Source of the DNA: Spinactinospora alkalitolerans
GTDB taxonomy: Bacteria; Actinomycetota; Actinomycetes; Streptosporangiales; Streptosporangiaceae
Length of the DNA: 64,000 nucleotides
Reading direction: 5' to 3'
NCBI RefSeq assembly: GCF_013408795.1
Contig: NZ_JACCCC010000001.1
Location: 4,960,001 to 5,024,000 of the forward strand
Positions 19,185 through 29,416 of this stretch are shown piece by piece. The stretch's first letter is position 1. Every line of letters begins with the position of its first letter. Made by a program: the position numbers and the translations under genes. The notes below the pieces were generated by a model. It had not been told where the DNA came from. It saw nothing but the letters and a program-made list of their open reading frames with translations, and ran no database searches.

Positions 19185-20440
19185 CCCTGATCCCCGTGCG
19201 TGATGAGCAGCATGGCGACGTCGTCCTGGAGCGGGCCGCCGTTGCGCCGCTCGGCCTCGTCGACCAGGTGCTCGGGCAGGTCGACGACCGAGGTGCCGGC
19301 CCCGACGACGTCGCTGAGGATCCGCTGCAGCCCCTCGACCCCGAGCCGCTCGGGGGAGTCGTCGTAGGCGTCGACGAGGCCGTCGGTGTAGAGCATGAGC
19401 GTCGCGCCGCGCGGGAAGGGGACCTCATCGACCACGGTCTCGACCTCGGGGAACGCGCCCAGCGGGGGCCGGGGGCTGGCCACGACCTCGGCGACGTGGT
19501 CGGTGATCACCAGCGGCGGCGGGTGTCCGAACAGCCTGATGCGCAGGGTCTCGGCGCCGGTGTCGAGGCTGACCTGGCACAGCGTCGCATACATCTCCTC
19601 CTGCGCACGCTCGCTGATCAGGATCTCCTCCAGCGCGGGCAGCACCGACTCCTCGGGCACGCCGCCCATGACCAGGGCGCGCCAGGCGATCCGCAGGCTC
19701 ACGCCGAGCGCGGCCTCGTCGGGGCCGTGCCCGCTGACGTCGCCGACGATGACGTGGGTGGTGCCGTCCTTCTCGATGGCGTCGAAGAAGTCGCCCCCGA
19801 CCAGCGCGCGCTTGCGGCCCGGCCGGTAGAAGGCGCGGTGCGTCAGCGGGGAGCGGTCCAGCAGCACCTGCGGCAGCAGGCCGCGCTCCAGGCGCATGTT
19901 CTCGCGCGCGTACAACTCGGCCTCGCGCAACTGGCGGGCGTTCTCGTCGGAGCGCTGCCGTTCGACGGAGTAGCGCAGGCTGCGCGCCAGCAGTGAGCCG
20001 TCGACGTGCCCCTTGACCAGGTAGTCCTGGGCGCCCGCCGCGACGGCGGCGACGCCCTCGTGCTCGTCGTCGAATCCGGTCAGCACCACCACGGCGGCGG
20101 ACTCGGCCGAGGTGAGCACCTCGCGCAGCAGCTCCATGCCGCCGGCGTCGGGCAGGTTCAGGTCGAGCAGCACGCAGCCCCGGAAGGACGGCAGGTGCTC
20201 ACGGGCCTCGTGCAGCGTGGAGAACCAGGTGATGTGCGCGCTCAGCGCCGTGTCGGCGAGCAGCTCCTCGACCAGGAACGCGTCTTGGGGGTCGTCCTCG
20301 ATCAGCAGGATCTCGACCGACTCGACGGGGGCCGACACGGAACGCGTATCGGCCTCGTCCGAATGGCCGCTATCGGCCGTCCTCGCCGCGTAGGAATACC
20401 TCACGGCCACGGACTCGTGCTCTGTTTTCCTAGTGTCCAC
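19181..20440 (-). CDS. Receiver-linked PP2C/SpoIIE-type phosphatase
   Basis: A 419-residue protein. An N-terminal receiver (IEDDPQDAFLVEELL; phospho-acceptor in [22 protein letters not shown]) is joined by a helical linker to a SpoIIE/RsbU-type Ser/Thr phosphatase (GGDFFDAIEKDG, IVGDVSGHGPDEAAL, LYTDGLVDA, LQDDVAMLLI). These proteins dephosphorylate anti-anti-sigma factors in partner-switching pathways. The start is GTG. It is the first gene of the operon with the CHASE3 kinase and the receiver. No STAS or RsbW-like gene is nearby. Confidence 0.92.
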   Translation of the reverse strand: MDTRKTEHESVAVRYSYAARTADSGHSDEADTRSVSAPVESVEILLIEDDPQDAFLVEELLADTALSAHITWFSTLHEAREHLPSFRGCVLLDLNLPDAGGMELLREVLTSAESAAVVVLTGFDDEHEGVAAVAAGAQDYLVKGHVDGSLLARSLRYSVERQRSDENARQLREAELYARENMRLERGLLPQVLLDRSPLTHRAFYRPGRKRALVGGDFFDAIEKDGTTHVIVGDVSGHGPDEAALGVSLRIAWRALVMGGVPEESVLPALEEILISERAQEEMYATLCQVSLDTGAETLRIRLFGHPPPLVITDHVAEVVASPRPPLGAFPEVETVVDEVPFPRGATLMLYTDGLVDAYDDSPERLGVEGLQRILSDVVGAGTSVVDLPEHLVDEAERRNGGPLQDDVAMLLITHGDQG

Positions 20441-20822
20441 ACATCGCCTCTACGTCGACCAGTTCTTCGGTGCTCGGCAGCACCTTCGCGGCTCCTCCGA
20501 TGCCCGGAGTCCTCCCGTCAACCGCCCGGCACGATGAGACATCGGCTGTCAGTGTTCATCGGAGTTCATCGGAGACTGCGACCGTCCGCTCAGCGAGACG
20601 CCAGCGCGCAGATGATTCGCGGCATTCAAACGATAATGGCCCGGAATGTCTATCGCTAGCGGGATTGCACGAGAGACATCCAACGCCCGGACCGGGAACT
20701 CTTGAGCCGGGAACGCTCGTCGCCGCGTCATTGTTCCGTTGTCAGGATACCGCCCCGAGGGCTCCACAAACGGCCAGGTCACAAGAGTCCGGGTATTCCA
20801 GTGCCGTGGGTGGCGGGCGGAA
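20441..20822. other. Intergenic region with a 10-base tandem repeat
   Basis: This 382-base gap holds the promoter region of the phosphatase operon and the downstream end of the exonuclease gene. The only clear structure is GTTCATCGGA in two adjacent copies (20554-20573), a possible regulator site. No convincing gene is present. Confidence 0.4.
20554..20573. repeat. Tandem direct repeat GTTCATCGGA x2
   Basis: Two adjacent identical 10-base units lie 114 bases upstream of the phosphatase operon start. The spacing of one helical turn suits a response-regulator dimer, but this is only a possibility. Confidence 0.4.
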
Positions 20823-21758
20823 TCACCGTCGGCGCAGGCGCCGCACCAGGGTCGCGGCGGCCGCCGCACCGGCCAGCGCGCCGGTCAGCGCCACCGTCGC
20901 CGAGGCGGCTTCGCGGCGCCGCCGGCGCAGGGCCGCATCGGCGACCGCCGCGGTGCGGTCCTCCTCGCCGAACCGCCCGGCACACAACTCCGGATCCAAC
21001 TCCCAGGGCCGCCAGCGCCGCGGCCAGTCGCACAGCTCATGGGCGGGGGCCGCGCGCACGGCTCCCAGCGACAAGCGGGTGACCAGGCCGCTGAGCGAGC
21101 GGCGCGGCTTCAGCCGCGCGCCGGAGGAACGGCCGGTCAGCGTCACGGGCCCCGGGCCCGCGTAGCGGAGCTCACCGGGGGCGTTGCGCAGCAGTTCCGC
21201 GAGCAGCTGCGCGCAGGCCCTGGCGTCGCCCAGCGCCGTGTGCTGGCCGGTCGGCCAGTGCCCGCTGAGGACGTGGCTGGCCCTGGGCAGCGAATAGCGC
21301 TCCAGATCGATCTGGGAGCGCAGGGTGCGCAGCGTGCACAGCCCGGCCAGCCCCGTGGGCAGCCCCGCCGGGACGAACTCCGCGTCGAGGAAGCGCCCCT
21401 CGAAGTCGAGGTTGTGGCCCACCAGGACCGCGCCGGAGAACAGCTCGGCCAGGTCCCCGACGATGTCGGCCGCCCTGGGCGCCCCGACGACGTCGCCGAC
21501 GGCGATGCCGTGGAACTCCTGCCCGGTGACGGGGATGCGGGGGTCGACCAGCGTGGTGAACTCGCGCAGCACCGTGCCGTCACCGCGCATCCGCACCACC
21601 GCGATCTCGCAGACCTTCGCGCCCCGGCGCGGGTCGAGTCCGGTGGTCTCCACGTCGACCACGGCGTATTCGAGGTCCAGCGCCCGGTGACCGGGGCGGG
21701 TACGGCTCAGCGCTCCGAAACGGAGGGCCCGCCGGCCGGCGCGACCGTCGTCCAGCAC
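20823..21758 (-). CDS. DEDDh 3'-5' exonuclease (DNA polymerase III epsilon-like)
   Basis: A protein of about 311 residues. Exo I is VVDVETTGLDPR, Exo II is VGHNLDFEGRFL and Exo III is HTALGDARACAQLL; together these make the DEDDh metal-binding set. Family members proofread DNA or degrade RNA in the cytoplasm. After about residue 200 comes a less conserved region ending in a hydrophobic, alanine-rich stretch and a basic tail, which may be a membrane anchor. I chose the GTG at 21758 because AGGGGA stands before it; longer TTG or GTG starts are possible. Confidence 0.85.
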   Translation of the reverse strand: MLDDGRAGRRALRFGALSRTRPGHRALDLEYAVVDVETTGLDPRRGAKVCEIAVVRMRGDGTVLREFTTLVDPRIPVTGQEFHGIAVGDVVGAPRAADIVGDLAELFSGAVLVGHNLDFEGRFLDAEFVPAGLPTGLAGLCTLRTLRSQIDLERYSLPRASHVLSGHWPTGQHTALGDARACAQLLAELLRNAPGELRYAGPGPVTLTGRSSGARLKPRRSLSGLVTRLSLGAVRAAPAHELCDWPRRWRPWELDPELCAGRFGEEDRTAAVADAALRRRRREAASATVALTGALAGAAAAATLVRRLRRR

Positions 21759-22008
21759 GTTGTCGTCCCCTGTCTGTCGCAATGAGCCTCCCGGCACGCA
21801 CACCCTCCGGCGTGCACCGGCCACCCCGCCTGCCTGCCGGGCCAAGCCCCGACCTTACCCGCCGACACTGACGGAGCCCGTCGAACGAGCACGCTGGAGG
21901 CCGCGCGGACGGGGTGCCGACCCGGTCGCGGCGTCTATGCTCTGGCCTGGCCCACGAGGCCGAGCAGCACGAGCCAGGGAAGACCCCCGCACCGCACGAG
22001 GAGCCCGC

Positions 22009-22977
22009 ATGCCGGACAGCACGCCGACCGCCCACGCCCCGCTCGTCGAGGTGGTCAGATCAGGGTTCCGCGAAGGCGTGCACTTCGGCGCCGTGGTGGG
22101 GCTGTCGGCGTCAGGCGAGGTGGCCCATGCGCGCGGACCGGTCGAGGCGCCCACGTTCCCGCGCTCCTCGGCCAAGCCGTTCCAGGCGCTGGCCTGCCTG
22201 CGCGTCGGCGCGCCGATCACGGGCGCCCAGGTGGCGATCGCCGCGGGCAGCCACAGCGGCCAGGACATCCACGTGGCCAATGTCATCCGGACGCTGGCCG
22301 ACGCCGGTCTGGGACCGGACGCGCTGGACTGCCCGCCGGAGCCGCCCATGGACCGCAGGACCCGCGAGGAGCTGCTGCGCTCGGGCGGCGGGCCCGCGCG
22401 GGAGCTGATGAACTGCTCGGGCAAGCACGCCGCGATGCTGGCCGCGTGCGTGCGGCAGGGCTGGAGCACCGCCGACTACCTGGACCCCGGCCACCCGTTG
22501 CAGGTCCTGGTCCGCGAGGTCATCGAGGAGAAGTGCGGCGAGCCGGTCGTCCACACCGCCGTCGACGGCTGCGGCGCCCCGCAGATGGCGGTGTCGCTGG
22601 TCGGCCTGGCCCGCGGCGTGCGGGCGATGGCCCTTGCCGACGCGGACTCGCACGAGGCGACCGTGCTCTCGGCGATGCGGGGGTTCCCCGAGTACGTCGC
22701 GGGCGCCGACCGCGACGACACCGTGCTGATGCGGCGGCTGCCCGGGGTCGTGTCCAAGCAGGGGGCCGAGGGCGTCATGGTGGTGGCCGCGGCCACCGGT
22801 GAGAGCGTCGCGGTCAAGATCAGCGACGGCGACCCGCTGGTCCGGGCCCGCACGATGGTCGCGCTGACCGCGCTGGCCGAACTCGGCGTCGACGTCGGTC
22901 CGGTCACCGACCTGCTCGCTGCGGACGTGCTCGGCGGCGGCCGCCCGGTCGGGACGGTCCGCCCGCTGGCCGGCTGA
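22009..22977 (+). CDS. Asparaginase (type II, PF06089 family)
   Basis: A 322-residue protein of the asparaginase II family typified by the Rhizobium etli enzyme. It hydrolyses asparagine to aspartate and ammonia. Recognisable blocks are VVRSGFREGVHFG, PRSSAKPFQAL, MNCSGKHAAML and DGCGAPQMAVSL; the Ser-Lys pairs in SSAKP and CSGKH are conserved. The ATG at 22009 is preceded by ACGAGGAG. It is divergent from the exonuclease gene. The family is unrelated in sequence to AnsA/AnsB enzymes. Confidence 0.92.
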   Translation: MPDSTPTAHAPLVEVVRSGFREGVHFGAVVGLSASGEVAHARGPVEAPTFPRSSAKPFQALACLRVGAPITGAQVAIAAGSHSGQDIHVANVIRTLADAGLGPDALDCPPEPPMDRRTREELLRSGGGPARELMNCSGKHAAMLAACVRQGWSTADYLDPGHPLQVLVREVIEEKCGEPVVHTAVDGCGAPQMAVSLVGLARGVRAMALADADSHEATVLSAMRGFPEYVAGADRDDTVLMRRLPGVVSKQGAEGVMVVAAATGESVAVKISDGDPLVRARTMVALTALAELGVDVGPVTDLLAADVLGGGRPVGTVRPLAG

Positions 22978-23142
22978 GCCGCACCGCTGCGCGCGCAGCA
23001 CAACCGCGTGCGGCACAGCGCGGAAACACAGCGGAAACACATCGGTTCCGGTGGACGTTGCACCTTGGTGATCCCACCGGTGCGTGCCGCGGTGGGACGG
23101 CCCCCGCCCACGGCACGCGTCACCGGGACGAGTGGAGATCGG

Positions 23143-24345
23143 ATGCGCGACATTGTCATCGTCGGGGCCGGCATGGCCGGGCTCGGTGCCGCGGAGTCGC
23201 TGCGCAGCGCGGGCTTCGACGGCACGATCACCCTGGTCGGCGAGGAGAAGCACCGGCCCTACTCCCGGCCCCCGCTGTCCAAGGAGGTGCTGACCGGCCG
23301 GGGCTCGCCCAAGGGCGTCGCGCTGCGCGACGAGCCCGAGTTCGACGCGCTCCGGCTGGACCTGCGGCTCGGCCGCCGCGCGGAGCGGCTACGCCCCGCC
23401 GAGCGCGCGGTGGAACTGGACGACGGCTCCGCCCTCACCTGCGACGGCCTGGTGATCGCGACCGGGGCCGCGCCGCGGCGGCCGGCCACCGGCCTCGCAG
23501 GGGTGCACGTGCTGCGCACGATCGAGGACGCCGAGGCGGTGCGCGCGGAGTTGGAGGCCGTGGACCGGATGGTCGTGGTCGGGGCCGGGTTCATCGGCGC
23601 CGAGGTCGCGGCGAGCGCCCGGGCGCTGGGCGTCGAGGTGACTCTGGTCGAGGCCGCGCCCACCCCCATGACCCGGGTGGTCGACCCGAGGATCGGCGCG
23701 GCGCTCACCGGACTGCACCTGGACCACGGGGTGGACCTGCGGCTGGGGGTCGGCGTGACCGGGTTCGAGGGCACCGGCCGGGTCGAGCGGGTCCGGCTCG
23801 CCGACGGCACAGCGGTCGAGGCGTCCCTGGTGGTGGCCGGCCTGGGTGTGGAGACGAACACCGGCTGGCTGGCCGGCTCCGGCGTCGAACTCGCCGGCGG
23901 CGTGGGCGGCGTGCGCTGCGACGCCCACTGCGCGACCTCGCTTCCCGGCGTGTACGCGGCCGGCGACATCGCCTCCTGGCCGCACCCCCGCTACGGCGGC
24001 CGCATCAGGCTGGAGCACTGGACCAACGCCGGTGAGCAGGCGGCCGTGGCGGCGCACAACCTGCTGGCCGGCGAGGGCGCCCGGCAGGAGTACGCTCCGG
24101 TCCCCTACTTCTGGTCCGACCAGTACGGCATGAAGGTCCAGCTACTCGGCCAGGCGGCCCCGGCCGACACCGTGGAGTTCGTGCACGGCTCGGTCGAGGA
24201 CCGCAAGTTCGTGGCGTTCCTCGGCCGGGCCGGGATGCTCGTCGGCGTCCTGGGCCTGCGCTCCACCCCGAAGGTCATGCGCTACCGCCCGCTGCTGGCC
24301 GAGCCCACCGCCTGGGACGACGCCCTGGCCGCCGCCGGGCGTTAG
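23143..24345 (+). CDS. FAD-dependent ferredoxin reductase
   Basis: A 400-residue flavoprotein of the rhodocoxin/putidaredoxin reductase type. The FAD Rossmann motif is VIVGAGMAGLGAAE at the N-terminus, the NADH motif VVVGAGFIGAEVAA is near residue 145, and the second FAD motif is GVYAAGDIASW near 270. The C-terminal LEHWTNAGEQA block is characteristic. Its partner is probably the small ferredoxin encoded convergently 312 bases away. Such pairs feed electrons to cytochrome P450s or oxygenases; none is encoded in this window. Confidence 0.93.
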   Translation: MRDIVIVGAGMAGLGAAESLRSAGFDGTITLVGEEKHRPYSRPPLSKEVLTGRGSPKGVALRDEPEFDALRLDLRLGRRAERLRPAERAVELDDGSALTCDGLVIATGAAPRRPATGLAGVHVLRTIEDAEAVRAELEAVDRMVVVGAGFIGAEVAASARALGVEVTLVEAAPTPMTRVVDPRIGAALTGLHLDHGVDLRLGVGVTGFEGTGRVERVRLADGTAVEASLVVAGLGVETNTGWLAGSGVELAGGVGGVRCDAHCATSLPGVYAAGDIASWPHPRYGGRIRLEHWTNAGEQAAVAAHNLLAGEGARQEYAPVPYFWSDQYGMKVQLLGQAAPADTVEFVHGSVEDRKFVAFLGRAGMLVGVLGLRSTPKVMRYRPLLAEPTAWDDALAAAGR

Positions 24346-24657
24346 GAATGCGTGGGCGGACCTTGGCCCCAGGGGGCTTGGAGGCCCACCGCAGGAGGAG
24401 GCTCGTGCGGGCGCGGTTCTCTCGTGTGGCCGAAGGCCCATTGAGGTGAACTGCGCGCTCGTGCGCGAAGCAGACCCGCCGCCTTGGGCGTGGGCCGAAA
24501 CCGCGGTTCCGGTCTGGACCGCAGGACGTCCGATGTGCTTCGCGCGGAGCCGGGCACCCCGCAGAAACGGGCCTCCGGCCACACGGCGGACCGCCCGTTC
24601 ACCGCGAACCCCTATGGCCGAGGTTTCACAACCCCTATGACCGAGGAGGGCGGCGGT
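24346..24657. repeat. Structured intergenic repeat, copy B (rearranged)
   Basis: Between the convergent reductase and ferredoxin genes, 24569-24624 aligns closely with copy A (GGGCCTCCGGCCACACGG and TCACCGCGAACCCC). A second, inverted stretch of the same sequence is at 24411-24439, so the two could fold into a large hairpin. CCCCTATGGCCGAGG and CCCCTATGACCGAGG repeat at 24609-24623 and 24633-24647. The left part (CCAGGGGGCTTGGAGGCCC) also resembles copy C. The gap holds no gene. Confidence 0.65.
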
Positions 24658-24849
24658 TCAGCCCTCGATCCCGATGGCCTGCTTGGGGCACATCCTGGCC
24701 GCTTCCTCGACCTTGCCGCGGAGGTCCTCCGGGGGCTCCTCCTGGAGCACGTAGAGGTAGTCGTCGTCGCGGACCTCGAACACCTCGGGGAGGATGCCCA
24801 TGCAGACGGCATTGCTCTCGCAGCGGTCGAAGTCGACGTTCACACGCAT
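24658..24849 (-). CDS. Ferredoxin (P450-type, [3Fe-4S] or [4Fe-4S])
   Basis: A 63-residue acidic ferredoxin. The cysteines are in DRCESNAVCMG (C-x5-C) and MCPKQAI. With a spacing of C-x5-C and a distant C-P, and no fourth cysteine at the usual place, a [3Fe-4S] cluster is likely, as in actinomycete P450 ferredoxins. It lies convergently next to the ferredoxin reductase gene and should carry electrons from it to an oxygenase encoded elsewhere. Confidence 0.92.
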   Translation of the reverse strand: MRVNVDFDRCESNAVCMGILPEVFEVRDDDYLYVLQEEPPEDLRGKVEEAARMCPKQAIGIEG

Positions 24850-24954
24850 TGCTGCTCCTCGCTCGTCGGTCCGGGGCCACGAGCCTATTCGAGCCCCGCC
24901 CGTCCCGGCGCGGTGCGGTCCCGCCGGGACGGCCGCCGTCGGAAAAAGGCCCCG

Positions 24955-26383
<1,429 letters not shown>

Positions 26384-27469
26384 ATGAAGGAAGACATGAC
26401 GAGCACCAACGACACCCGCGTCGTCAGCTACCAGCCGCTCATCGCGCCGCAGGACATCCTCGCCGAGCTGCCGATGGGGCCGGAGCGCACCGCTCTCGTG
26501 GAGGACGCCCGCGCCGAGGTCAAGCGCGTCCTCGACGGCGCGGACGACCGGCTGCTGGTGGTGGTCGGCCCGTGCTCGGTGCACGACCCCGCCTCGGCCC
26601 TGGACTACGCGCGCCGGCTGAAGGCGCTCATCCCGGCCGTCAGCGGCGAGCTGTGCGTGGTCATGCGGGTGTACTTCGAGAAGCCCCGCACCACCCTGGG
26701 ATGGAAGGGCCTCATCAACGACCCGGGCCTGGACGACAGCTACGACGTGCACCGCGGCCTGCGCACCGCCCGCAAGCTGCTGCTCGACATCGGCTCGCTG
26801 GGCGTCCCCGCCGGCACCGAGTTCCTCGACCCGATCACCCCGCAGTACATCGCCGACGCCGTGGCCTGGGGCGCCATCGGGGCCCGCACCACCGAGAGCC
26901 AGGTGCACCGCCAGCTCGGCAGCGGCCTGAGCATGCCGGTGGGCTTCAAGAACGGCACCGACGGCGACGTCCAGGTCGCGGTCGACGCCTGCGGCGCCTC
27001 CGCCGCCTCCCACACCTTCTTCGGCGTCGACCCCCACGGCGCCGGCGCGGTCGTCGTCACCTCCGGCAACCCCGATTGCCACGTCATCCTGCGCGGCGGC
27101 CGCTCCGGCCCCAACTTCGACGCCGAGAGCGTCGGCGCGGCGCTGGACGTGGTGGGTTCCGCCGGCCTGCCGCGCCGCCTGATGATCGACGCCAGCCACG
27201 CCAACAGCGGCAAGGACCACCGCCGCCAGCCCGGCGTCGCCGAGTCGATCGGCGCCCAGATCGCCGAGGGCCAGACCGGCATCATCGGCGTCATGCTGGA
27301 GAGCTTCATCGTCGAGGGCGCGCAGAAGCTCGGCGCCCCGGCCGACCTCACCTACGGCCAGAGCATCACCGACACGTGCATGAGCTGGGAGACCACCGAG
27401 GGCGTCCTGCAGGGACTGGCCGAGGCCGTGCGGCGGCGCCGCAAGGCCGTCCAGGCCCCCGCCCGGTAG
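26384..27469 (+). CDS. Class I DAHP synthase (3-deoxy-7-phosphoheptulonate synthase)
   Basis: A protein of about 361 residues of the AroF/AroG type. It condenses phosphoenolpyruvate and erythrose 4-phosphate, the first step of the shikimate pathway. Diagnostic blocks are LLVVVGPCSVHDP, MRVYFEKPRTTLGWKG, FKNGTDG and MIDASHANSGKDHRRQP. Two starts are possible: ATG at 26384 with GGAGAGGG, or ATG at 26396 with AAGGAAG. It is monocistronic and followed about 90 bases later by the glycine riboswitch. Confidence 0.95.
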   Translation: MKEDMTSTNDTRVVSYQPLIAPQDILAELPMGPERTALVEDARAEVKRVLDGADDRLLVVVGPCSVHDPASALDYARRLKALIPAVSGELCVVMRVYFEKPRTTLGWKGLINDPGLDDSYDVHRGLRTARKLLLDIGSLGVPAGTEFLDPITPQYIADAVAWGAIGARTTESQVHRQLGSGLSMPVGFKNGTDGDVQVAVDACGASAASHTFFGVDPHGAGAVVVTSGNPDCHVILRGGRSGPNFDAESVGAALDVVGSAGLPRRLMIDASHANSGKDHRRQPGVAESIGAQIAEGQTGIIGVMLESFIVEGAQKLGAPADLTYGQSITDTCMSWETTEGVLQGLAEAVRRRRKAVQAPAR

Positions 27470-27559
27470 CGCCCGAGCGGCACCGGGCCGCGCGGCGGTC
27501 GAGGTGCGGTCCTGGGCTCGCCCGGGTCGCGCTGCTAGGCTTGGGCACCAGTCGCCGAC

Positions 27560-27756
27560 CCCGTACGGGAGAGTGCCCGCGCAAGCCAGCGCGGGCCGCC
27601 GAAGGAGCAATTCCTCCCCAGAGAACCTCTCAGGCGCGCCGGACCGTACGGGCGAGACCACTCTGGAAAGCAGGGGACCGCGTCCCCTCGCCGAAGGTGC
27701 AAGCCGCGCCCGCGCGCACGGTGAAGCTCTCAGGCACCGATGACAGAGGGGGAGGA
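27560..27756 (+). ncRNA. Tandem glycine riboswitch
   Basis: Two successive glycine aptamers. The first spans about 27563-27650 (GGGAGAGT, CGCCGAAGGAGCAA, CCTCTCAGGC). The second spans about 27651-27754 (CCACTCTGGAAAGC, CGCCGAAGGTGCAA, GCTCTCAGGCACCGATGACA). The CCGAAGG and CTCTCAGG boxes are the conserved glycine-binding core. The second P1 helix runs into GGGGGAGG, the ribosome binding site region. Glycine probably switches on translation of gcvT and the genes behind it. Confidence 0.95.
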
Positions 27757-27797
27757 CGCCTGTGGAACATCGACGTCCATCCTCATCGGGAGTGCTC

Positions 27798-28922
27798 ATG
27801 ACAGCGTCTTCCAATTCGCCCGCCGAACCCCGCCGGACCCCGCTGCACGAGGTCCACGAGCGGCTCGGGGCGAACCTGGTCGACTTCGCCGGCTGGCTGA
27901 TGCCGCTGCGCTACGGCAGCGAGAGCGCGGAGCACCGGGCCGTCCGCGAGACCGCAGGCCTGTTCGACCTGTCCCACATGGGCGAACTCCTGGTCACCGG
28001 TCCGCAGGCCGCGGAGTTCCTGGACCGGGCGCTGGTCGGGCACCTGTCCGCGGTCACCGTCGGCCGGGCGCGCTACACGATGATCACCGCCGAGGACGGC
28101 GGCGTCCTGGACGACCTGATCGTCTACCGGCTGGCCGAGGAGGAGTACCTCGTCGTCGCCAACGCCGCCAACAGCGACACCGTGTTCGCCGCGCTGACCG
28201 AGCGCGCCGCCGGCCTCGACGCCCGGATCGCCGACCGGTCGGCCGAGTACGCGCTGATCGCGCTCCAGGGCCCCAAGGCCGTCGAGATCCTGGCCCCGCT
28301 GACCGACGCCGACCTGTCCGGCATCAAGTACTACGCCGGCTACCGGCACACCGTCGCCGGACTGCCGGTGCTGCTCGCCCGCACCGGCTACACCGGTGAG
28401 GACGGCTTCGAGATCTTCATCAACCCCGGCACCGGGGCCGCCGCCGTCTGGGAGGCGCTGACCAAGGCCGGCGAGCCGCACGGCCTGCTGCCGGCCGGCC
28501 TGTCGGCGCGCGACACGCTGCGCCTGGAGGCCGGCATGCCGCTGTACGGCAACGAGCTGAGCGCCGACGTCACCCCCTACGAGGCCGGCCTGGGCCGCGT
28601 CGTCAAGCTGGACAAGCCCGGCGACTTCGTGGGCCGGGAGGCCCTGGCCGCGCGCGCCGAGAGCGGGCCGACCCGCAGACTGGTGGGACTGACCGGCCGC
28701 GGTCGGCGCGTTCCCCGGCAGGGATACGCCGTCATGCGCGACGATCAGCGGGTCGGCGTGGTCACCAGCGGTGCGCCCTCCCCGACACTGGGCAGGCCCG
28801 TCGCCGTGGCCTACGTCGACGCCGACACCGACACCACCACCGGCTCCTTCGCCGTGGACGTGCGCGGCCGCGCCGAAGCCGTCGACGTGGTGGAACTGCC
28901 GTTCTACAAGCGCGGGCGCTGA
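27798..28922 (+). CDS. gcvT: Glycine cleavage system T protein (aminomethyltransferase)
   Basis: A 374-residue tetrahydrofolate-dependent aminomethyltransferase. It releases ammonia from the aminomethyl-lipoyl H protein and makes 5,10-methylene-THF. Conserved blocks include DFAGWLMPLRYGSESAEH, GLFDLSHMGE, LPVLLARTGYTGEDGFE and GLSARDTLRLEAGMPLYG. I chose the ATG at 27798, but a GTG at 27762 directly follows the GGAGG next to the riboswitch and would add 12 residues. It is first in the gcvT-gcvH-glyA-sdaA block. No gcvP is in the window. Confidence 0.95.
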   Translation: MTASSNSPAEPRRTPLHEVHERLGANLVDFAGWLMPLRYGSESAEHRAVRETAGLFDLSHMGELLVTGPQAAEFLDRALVGHLSAVTVGRARYTMITAEDGGVLDDLIVYRLAEEEYLVVANAANSDTVFAALTERAAGLDARIADRSAEYALIALQGPKAVEILAPLTDADLSGIKYYAGYRHTVAGLPVLLARTGYTGEDGFEIFINPGTGAAAVWEALTKAGEPHGLLPAGLSARDTLRLEAGMPLYGNELSADVTPYEAGLGRVVKLDKPGDFVGREALAARAESGPTRRLVGLTGRGRRVPRQGYAVMRDDQRVGVVTSGAPSPTLGRPVAVAYVDADTDTTTGSFAVDVRGRAEAVDVVELPFYKRGR

Positions 28923-29031
28923 CCGGGGTCCGGCGCCCGCACGGCGGGCGGCGTTTCCCGGCCCCGGGCGGCCCCGCGCAGCGGCGGCGGTCATCGTTGC
29001 TGGATAATGAGAAACCTCCTGGAGAGTTGAA

Positions 29032-29412
29032 TTGAGCGTTCCCGCGGAGCTGGGTTACACGAACGAGCACGAGTGGGTGGCCGTCAAGGACGGCGTCGCC
29101 ACCATCGGCATCACGGCGTACGCGGCCGAGGCGCTGGGCGACATCGTCTACCTCGAGCCCCCAGAGGTCGGCGCGACCGTCGCGGCGGGTGACACCTGCG
29201 GCGAGGTCGAGTCCACCAAGTCGGTCAGCGACATCTACTCCCCCGTCAACGGGGAGGTCATCGACGTCAACCGCGCCGCGGTCGACGAGCCCGAGGTGAT
29301 CGGCACCGACCCCTTCGGCCAGGGGTGGCTGTTCAAGGTCGAGCTCGCGGACGAACCCGCTGATCTGCTCACCCCGGAGCAGTACACGCAGCTCACCGAA
29401 GGCGAAGGTTAA
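29032..29412 (+). CDS. gcvH: Glycine cleavage system H protein
   Basis: A 126-residue lipoyl carrier. The lipoylated lysine is in [16 protein letters not shown], and the opening [12 protein letters not shown] is typical. H protein shuttles the methylamine intermediate between GcvP, GcvT and GcvL. It starts at TTG with GGAGAG upstream, 109 bases after gcvT. glyA begins 4 bases after its stop, so H protein and hydroxymethyltransferase are made together. Confidence 0.97.
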   Translation: MSVPAELGYTNEHEWVAVKDGVATIGITAYAAEALGDIVYLEPPEVGATVAAGDTCGEVESTKSVSDIYSPVNGEVIDVNRAAVDEPEVIGTDPFGQGWLFKVELADEPADLLTPEQYTQLTEGEG

Positions 29413-29416
29413 TCGG

